A DNA stretch of 64,000 nucleotides, from positions 3,597,501-3,661,500 of the forward strand of contig CAMRHE010000166.1 in assembly GCA_947044405.1 (NCBI GenBank), in the 5' to 3' direction. The notes below the pieces were generated by a model. That model saw only the letters and a program-made list of their open reading frames with translations, was not told the origin of the DNA and did not search any database. This document shows positions 57,944 to 64,000 of this stretch, in pieces. The position numbers and the translations under genes are program-made. Origin of the DNA: Leptodactylus fallax (taxonomy: Eukaryota; Chordata; Amphibia; Anura; Leptodactylidae). Position 1 is the stretch's first letter. Each line of letters opens with the position of its first letter.

Positions 57944-58891
57944 TGAGTGAACTTTGTGAATGTGTGATATCCACTTCACAATTCTTGCATTCATTGAGCT
58001 TGTGAGTGTTTGGATAGTTTCTGCTTGAATTTCTTTGTAGGATGTCAGAATAGCTTCCCATAGCTGTTGTTTTGATGTGAACTACTTTCCATCCTCATAG
58101 ATCTTTTGCTTAACCATATTCCAAAGGTTCTCAGTAGGGGTGAGGTAAGGGGAGGATGGTGACCACACCATGAGCTTTTCTCCTTTTATGCCCATAGCAG
58201 TCAATGACTCAGAGGTATTCTTTGTTGCATTAGATGATTTTGCTTCAGAAAGCACGGCTCTTTTTGTACCATGGAAGAAAGTGGTCAGTTAGAAACTCTA
58301 TACTTTGCATAGGTCATTTTCACACCTTCAGTGACCTTAAAGGGGCCTACCATGTCTCTCTTCATGATTCCGCTACCTCCTTGCTGATGTCGCAGCCTTG
58401 TTGGGACATGGTGGCTATCCACCAACCATCCACTACTCCATCCTTCTGGACCATCCAGGGTTGCACAGCACTTATCAGTAAACAAGACTGCTTAATTCTA
58501 GTCTTCATGTATGTCTGGGCCCACTGCAAGCATTTCTGCTTGTGAGCATTGTTTAGGAGTGGCCGAATAGTAGGTTTATGAACAACTGCAAGTCTGTGGG
58601 GGATCCTATACCTTGTGACTCCAGCACCAGCTGGCACTATGTTACCTGTTTGCTGCTTTGTAATGGTATTTTAGCAGCTGCTCTCTTAATCCGATGAATT
58701 TGTCTGGCAGAAACCTTCCTCATTATGCCTTTATCTGCACGAAGCCGTCTGTGCTCTGAATCAGCCACAAATCTCTTCACAGTATGATCATGCTTAAGTT
58801 TTTGTGAAATATCTAATGTTTTCATACCTTGTCCAAGGCATTGCATTATTTTACGCTTTTTGGCAGCAGACAGATACTTTTTCTTTCCCAT
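57944..58891 (-). pseudogene. Tc1-like transposase, decayed
   Basis: It starts MGKKKYLSAAKKRKIMQCLG at 58891, with QGMKTLDISQKLKHD (first helix-turn-helix), ADKGIMRKVSARQIHRIKRA, then a deletion near 58637. It resumes AVVHKPTIRPLLNNAHKQKC, LQWAQTYMKT, TDKCCATLDGPEGW (the first catalytic Asp region, with TDK in place of the expected TDE), PTRLRHQQGGSGIM and MVGPFKVTEGVKMTYAKY. The SSPDLNPIENLW region is degraded, and MNARIVKWISH marks the C terminus. Several frameshifts make it non-functional. Confidence 0.8.
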
Positions 58892-58903
58892 ATTACTTGC
58901 TTA

Positions 58904-59110
58904 GGCTAAGGCCCCACATTGCAGAAATTTATCTTTTTTTGATGCGTTTTTTTGAGCCAAAGCCAAAAATTGCTAAAAAAGGAATGGGAGATTATATATA
59001 AAGTACTTATACTTCTACCTTCTGCTCAATCCACTCCTGGATTTGGCTCAAAAAACACAACAAAATCTGCAACAAAAAAAGCTGCGTTTCCGCAACGTGG
59101 GGTCTTAGCC
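58904..59110. mobile_element. Harbinger-type MITE, family H1, short subfamily
   Basis: TTA at 58901-58903 and 59111-59113. Ends GGCTAAGGCCCCACATTGC and GCAACGTGGGGTCTTAGCC. Internal palindrome TTTTTTTGAGCCAAA facing TTTGGCTCAAAAAA. Confidence 0.85.
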
Positions 59111-59113
59111 TTA

Positions 59114-59487
59114 GGTTAAGGCCCCATGTGGCATCCCGCAGCAAAAAAGCACTGTGGGAGAAACCAATGCGGGATCGCATCACGGTTCTTCCCACAGCGC
59201 TTTAGACAGAAAGTTTGCAGAGTTTTCCTCTGTGGACTTTCTGTTTCAATTACACCTATGGGGAAACCACCGGCGTTTCTGTAGGTATAATTGACATGCT
59301 TCGTTTTCCAAAACCGTGCCGGTTTTGGAAATCGCCGCATGTCCGCAGCGCGATTTTTTCCGCAAAGTGGGCATGGGATTCTCTAGAATCCCATCCACTT
59401 TGCTGTGACTGTAAAACGCCACGATTTTTTCCGCAGCACTTCCGCCGCAGGCAAATCACGGTGTTTACGCCACGTGGGGCTTTAGCC
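59114..59487. mobile_element. Harbinger-type MITE, family H1 copy f
   Basis: Shares the TTA at 59111-59113 with the preceding MITE; right flank TCA at 59488-59490. Ends GGTTAAGGCCCCATGTGGC and GCCACGTGGGGCTTTAGCC. Very similar to 6968-7330. Confidence 0.8.
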
Positions 59488-59670
59488 TCAAGTAGGTTTC
59501 CTTTAATTGGGTTCATCTGTCAAACTAATTATCACAGGTGTTTTAGACTGATTTCAGTGATCCAAAGAGCCATGAGACACACTACCATCCATGAGTTTAA
59601 TTGAAAAACAAAAAATTAAATCTTCATGATACTTAAATCCAATTTGCATAATAATTTGTAACATGGTGTA

Positions 59671-60455
59671 CTTAGATGCTGAATATACATAACGCTTTGT
59701 ATCTATAGGTGCAGTTAACCATGACTTTATAATACATATCTAAACATGTAATCTCTTCCTATATACATATCTAAACATGTAATCTTTTCTTCGTCTCCTG
59801 AAGAAGCCAACGCGAAATGCGCTTTGAGGCGGCATCTTACTGTCCCCCTCCTGACTTTACCCTTCTTTAGTAAATGTTGATGAATTGTTTTAGTATTGTT
59901 GGTGCTTATAGGATGGCCAGTAAAGGGGGGTAGTGTGTAGTCATCTTTCTTCTACCATTGTGAAGTTGATTTTATGCGTGTATGAAATTTTAAAGATATA
60001 AATTCAAATATGATAAAAGGTACAACACTGTGTTTGTCTTATTGGTGGATATTGTTTCAAAATTTGCAGCTTTATGCCACTTTTCTGGCACTAAGGAATG
60101 ATAAATTAGCCTTACAGTGTTTTTCTGGTGTCATCTCTGAAAGTATCAAAAAGATGTTCATTTGGCAAGACTGAGTGTACTTTACTGTATTCTACTTAGA
60201 GAAGCCATGGTGGCTACAGTGACAAGAAATACAGTACAGTGGGATGGTGCAACTGAACAGTTTATCAAATATTCAGATTGTTATACTTTCCTTCTCTGTA
60301 GCTAAATTTTACCAGTCTATATATGTATATATTCAGATTTTAGATTTAATTTTTATGCATTTAGACCTACATGTATCCATCATGTAATAGAGAGATCTAT
60401 ACTACTGACTACAGCTGAGAGTACAGCCAAAGAGTCTCCAATTTTCACACAGGGC
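59671..60455. other. Intron 5 sequence with a GCGAAATGCGC motif
   Basis: 59735-60050 includes a short direct repeat (ATACATATCTAAACATGTAA twice) and CTGAAGAAGCCAACGCGAAA, a phrase common at the ends of frog retroelements. I cannot assign it. Confidence 0.35.
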
Positions 60456-60780
60456 TTAACACATATTGTCATCATTCACTATCCTAGGTAGGGATCGCAA
60501 GTTAAATTTCATATCAGTTTCTCCCGATATTTTTTTGTATGGGGAATTTATATATGTATACAAATTTATCATATCTCCCTTTAAAGACCTCTTATCAAGA
60601 TGAACCAAATCCAAATCTTTTAATTTCTCCTCATACCTGACCAAGGCTGCCCAGTGATTTATAAAGTGGTAATATTACATCTCTGTCCTGCAAGTCCAGG
60701 CCCATTTTAATACATGACAATATTCTGCTGGCCTTAGAAGCAGCTGATTGAAACTGCTGATCTATAATCCCAACTCAACC
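60456..60780 (-). pseudogene. CR1/L2-like LINE ORF2 C-terminal fragment
   Basis: On the - strand RYEEKLKDLDLVHLDKRSLK, then GDMINLYTYINSPYKKISG and FNLRSLPRI, match the thumb/C-terminal region of CR1/L2-type reverse transcriptases (ERLKxLxLxxLEKRRLRGDL). The upstream part has decayed. The same stretch is present, broken by MITEs, at 17515-18600. Confidence 0.7.
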
Positions 60781-61684
60781 CAAAAAGGTTACTCCAAACA
60801 ATTTGAAGAATCCAGATCCAAATGAGACAGCCTTATTGTCCAAGTTATTGCCTTAATGTTGGACAAATTATACACTACTCATTTGATATGGCTGCTTTCT
60901 TTTCCTTGTGGCTGTATGACCAACATCTCTCTCTGTAGTTGGGTTCCAGAGCAATGTGGTGGTCATCTTGATAGAAAGAGCAGGTTTCTAAAACATCGAT
61001 GCAAGCACAGATAGTACTGCCTCCCTGTCATCCTTGTAGCAGAGATGGAGACCTCCTTATTTTTTTTTCCTGGAACATTATTTTAAAAAAACAGACTGCC
61101 AACATTTTTATGAACACATTGGGAAATTAAAAAGGAGTCATAACTACACAATTTATGAACACTAGCCAAAATTCCCTTACTTTTATGGACTGTCTGTTAA
61201 TTTACAGTCAGTTGACAACTCTGCCTGTGTTGTAAGCCCTGATGTAGCTTCTCGTTCATTCACACAGAACTACTTACAGCTCTAAGCAATAAAAGCAGCA
61301 ACTTCATGATAGAAAAGATAGTAAGAAATAACATGGTTTTTGTGCTGTGAGAATATCTTAGAAAGTTGATTTTAAATTAGACAGACATTGTATATATGGC
61401 TATACCGAGCAACTGGAGAATTATTTTCTGGATTTTACTGGTGCTATGATTGACCTCTACACAGAGTTTACTTTGTCCCATGCTAAGTTTAATGCTGAGT
61501 AGTTTAGAAGTACTGTATAAAACTAGGTATGCCTTGCTTGAAATTCATTTTGTGTCCCAGTGCAGTTGAGACATAAAAGAGAAAGTCTGGCAAAAGTTTT
61601 AGGCAGGTGTGGAAAAAATGCTGAACAGTAAGTATAAGTTCAAAAATAGAAGTTTTAATAGTTTATTTTAGTCAGTTAGCAAAA
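60781..61684. other. Intron 5 sequence, nothing recognised
   Basis: No gene or repeat I can name. Confidence 0.45.
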
Positions 61685-62430
61685 TTAACCCCTTAGTGTT
61701 GCAGCCATTTTTCATTTTTTTACTCCCTGCATTCCAAAAGCCTTAACTTTTTATTTTTCCATTCACAGAGCCATTTGAGGGCTTAGTTTTTGCTGTACAA
61801 ATTGTACTTTGTAATGGTACCATTTAATATTGCATACGGTGTACTAGAAAGCTTGAAAAAAAAATTCAGAATAGGGTGAAATTAGACAAAAACTGTGTTT
61901 ACATGAATTTCTTTTGGTTTTGTTTCACTGTACAGCCAAAATGACATGTTACTGTATTTTGCTGGTCAGTATGATTATGGTGATACCAAATTTATATAGT
62001 TTTTGTTACATTTAACACTTTATAAAAATTCCAAAACCTGCAAAAAAAAAAAAAAAATTAAAAATTCTAGGAGTCGTCATATTCTGACATCTGTAACTTT
62101 TTTAGTTTTCTGTGTGCAGGACTGAATATGGTGTCTTTTTTGCAGGACCCTTTTTGTATATACCATTTTTGGGAATATCAAATTTTTATGGTAGGCGAAG
62201 AAATAGCAGTTTGGCTCTTAACTAATCTAATCACTAATACAATACACTGCAATGTACTGTACAATTGCTATACTTTTATTATAGGCTGACTAGGGCAGCC
62301 TGTAACAGAAGGAATGTTATGGCAAGACAGGGGAGCCTTCCATAGGCTCACAGCTGTCATGGTAACGGATCATGTGCCAGTGTGCTTTCAGTAAAATGGT
62401 GAACGCGGCATCAGAAGGGTTAATGCCTAT
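61685..62430 (+). repeat. Dispersed repeat family F2
   Basis: Starts TTAACCCCTTAGTGTTGCAG and follows the same order of phrases as 5925-6640 (TTTGAGGGCTTAGTTTTTGC, TTTAATATTGCATACGGTGT, CAGTATGATTATGGTGATAC). Confidence 0.65.
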
Positions 62431-63092
62431 GAACAGTGAGGGAGCTGCTGCTGTGTACAGATTGTTTAAACTTTTTACCGACAATCAGTCCTGCAGCTCC
62501 TGCTAGTGAAATATCTTTTGTTAAGGTTTTTTTTTGGGGGTAAGAGTTTAATTTTTTTTTTCGTTAAATACATACAACTGCTGTTCTAACAGCAAAGTGC
62601 TGATTCCACCTGTGCAAATCTAAAAAATATATATGTTAAGTGTTTTTTGTTCACTCAATATACAGTCTACAATACTACTTCTGGTCTTAACAGACCCGCC
62701 TGTAGCCGCAATGCTGTCGTACTTCCTGGGAATAAAGACATTTTTGAAAACCGTGAGCCACAATTGGAGTCAGGGTTCTTTGTGTTCCTCCTCAACACAT
62801 AATTTACCATGCTGTCTTTCTGTACTGTCAACCATGTCTTGATCACAGACACAGATTCCATTTTCTAACAGTCATGTGGCATCTACTGAGAGAAATATTA
62901 ATCATAGCCGAAGACTTCCTATTCTTCCTCTTTTTGATCAGTTGGATGAGAACTGACAGTCTTTTTTTGGCGGTAGAAGAGTTAGAGGTGGAAGACATGA
63001 GTGTAGGTAGTAGTGGCAGGGGGTGTGCTACTGGTGGTAGTGCTGGTAGGAGCACAAGGGGGAAATCTGATTGGAATTGTGAGGGCATAGAG
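62431..63092. other. Intron 5 sequence, possibly coding remnant on - strand
   Basis: Frames on the - strand (62667-62861, 62843-63142) contain SNSSTAKKRLS and KKRKNRKSSA stretches that may be a transposase remnant. I do not recognise them. Confidence 0.3.
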
Positions 63093-64000
63093 CAGGGGTC
63101 GGCAACCCCTGGCCCGCGTGCCAAGAGTGGCACGCAAGGCATATTTCCCTGACACGGCAGCCCGAGTCCTCACCCAGCAGTTTCGATCGCACCAAACACA
63201 GCCAAAACGAAACTGCTATTATTATACTGTGGGGTTTCTTCAGACCCCAGAGTATAATAAGCGGAGCCCCCGGGGAGGTGACAAACATAAAAAACAATGT
63301 ACTCACCATTCCACGCTCCGCAGCTGCTGTGTGCTCTCCGGGCGCTTCTGCCTGAAGTCAGCTGACAGGGCCTCAGGGGTCACGTCTGTGTCTGACGTCA
63401 TTACGCATAATGATGCGACGTGACCCCTGAGACTCAATGAGCGGTCGCTGACTACAGGCAGAAGCGCCCGAAGAGAACAGAGCGGCTGCTGAGCGAGGGA
63501 TGGTGAGTAGTTTTTTATGTTTGTCACCTCTCTTCGCCCTCCACTTATTATACTCTGTGGTCTGAAGAGACCCCACAGTATAATAATAGCAAGTGAGTGG
63601 CACAAATTGGAATATTATAAAAGTTAGAATATTATACCGTGTGCAGTGGCCGCTATGGCACAAATACCGTGTGCAGAGGCCGCTACGGGACAAATACCGT
63701 GTGCAGAGGCCGCTACGGGACAAATACCGTGTGCAGAGGCCGCTACGGGACAAATACCGTGTGCAGAGGCCGCTACGGGACAAATACCGTGTGCAGAGGC
63801 CGCTACGGAACAAATACCGTGTGCAGAGGCCGCTACAGGACAAATATCGTGTGCAGAGGCTGCTATGGGACATAATACCATGTGCAGGGGCCGCTATGGC
63901 ACATAATACCGTGTGCAAGGGCCGCTATGGGATATAATACCATGTGCAGGGACCACTATGGGACATTATTCTGTATAACAGTGTGTTTTCTATATTAAGG
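63093..64000. mobile_element. hAT-like element with palindrome plus minisatellite module (copy 3), cut by window end
   Basis: It starts CAGGGGTCGGCAACCCCTGG, a hAT-like terminus distinct from copies 1 and 2. Inside are an imperfect ATTATACTGTGGGG hairpin (about 63218-63260), a palindromic CpG-rich segment (GACAAACATAAAAAACAATG facing TTTTTTATGTTTGTCACCTC), a second hairpin (63546-63587) and a 30/31-bp array. The right end lies beyond the window. Confidence 0.7.
63636..63965. repeat. 30/31-bp minisatellite array, about 11 units
   Basis: The seven central units are 30 bp (CAAATACCGTGTGCAGAGGC followed by CGCTACGGGA) and nearly identical; the outer units are 31 bp and diverged. The 30-bp period keeps all frames open on both strands, so ORFs here are artefacts. 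Confidence 0.93.

Larger units (their letters stand above)
57803..59670 (-). mobile_element. Tc1-like element (fifth family), decayed and interrupted by two MITEs
   Basis: The 5' terminal region (about 59490-59670, reading ACACCATGTTACAAATTATT leftward) and the transposase (58891 down to about 57944) are on the - strand. MITEs at 58904-59110 and 59114-59487 lie between them. The leader text AAACTCATGGATGGTAGTGT and ATCACTGAAATCAGTCTAAA is as I remember it from fish/amphibian Tc1-like elements. The 3' terminus is not found. Confidence 0.7.

Noticed and set aside
57509..59110. Autonomous partner of the H1 MITEs (Tc1-like transposase lying between two H1 copies)
   Set aside because: Each flanking MITE is complete with its own ends and TWA duplications, whereas a Tc1 transposase targets TA and has its own remnant terminal region at 59490-59670.
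59797..59835. Hammerhead-ribozyme-like core (CTGAAGA ... GAAA, with ATGC/GCAT pairing as stem III)
   Set aside because: Stem III can form, but I could not pair stem I, and stem II would have at most two base pairs.
63639..63937. Long repetitive open frames on both strands (TVCRGRYGTN-like and AEAATGQIPC-like)
   Set aside because: They are produced by a 30-bp tandem repeat whose period is a multiple of three, so all frames stay open.

Overview
This is vertebrate nuclear DNA, most likely from a frog or toad. The only host gene I can support is the androgen receptor (AR, NR3C4) on the + strand. Exon 4 (37462-37749, 288 bp) and exon 5 (49990-50134, 145 bp) match the AR hinge and ligand-binding domain almost residue for residue, with consensus splice sites and the same phases and lengths as I recall for human AR. 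Nearly everything else is therefore intron: intron 3 (or earlier) up to 37461, intron 4 (12,240 bp), and intron 5 after 50134. I looked for exon 3 (second zinc finger) and exon 6 by eye and did not find them.

The introns are packed with transposable elements, often nested. There are seven Tc1/mariner copies plus one extra fragment. Three copies belong to a family whose catalytic spacing I count as DD35E (1-537, 31063-32625, 39080-40644). Three have DD38E spacing (25554-27154, 29409-31028, 55178-56757). One decayed copy lies at about 57800-59670. Only the 31063-32625 copy has an uninterrupted transposase. A DIRS-like tyrosine-recombinase retroelement lies on the + strand in pieces: ORF1 and reverse transcriptase at about 27890-29080 and recombinase at about 32980-33345, with two Tc1 elements lying between. 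The start of another DIRS-like element is at 540-1620 on the - strand. CR1/L2-like LINE tails lie near 17.5-18.6 kb, 19.9-22.2 kb and 60.5-60.8 kb, and an L1-like ORF2 tail at 47.2-47.7 kb.

Non-autonomous DNA elements are the other main component. About ten copies of a PIF/Harbinger-type MITE have GGCTAAGGCCCCACGT-like ends and 3-bp TWA duplications. Several TTAA-flanked elements occur, one of them a decayed piggyBac-like element with a transposase remnant (4141-5118). hAT-type elements have 8-bp duplications, the clearest being 14513-15947 (CCTAAAAT).

The most unusual structure is a shared internal module found in three elements with different hAT-like ends (14.5-15.9 kb, 20.3-21.5 kb, 63.1-64.0 kb). 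It is a roughly 300-bp palindrome bounded by two ATTATACTC hairpins, followed by a tandem array of a roughly 31-bp unit. Debris of the same module occurs at 33.7-33.95 kb and 36.5-36.7 kb.

Family names rest on motifs and memory, since no database search was possible. Boundaries are by eye and exact only where target duplications are given.
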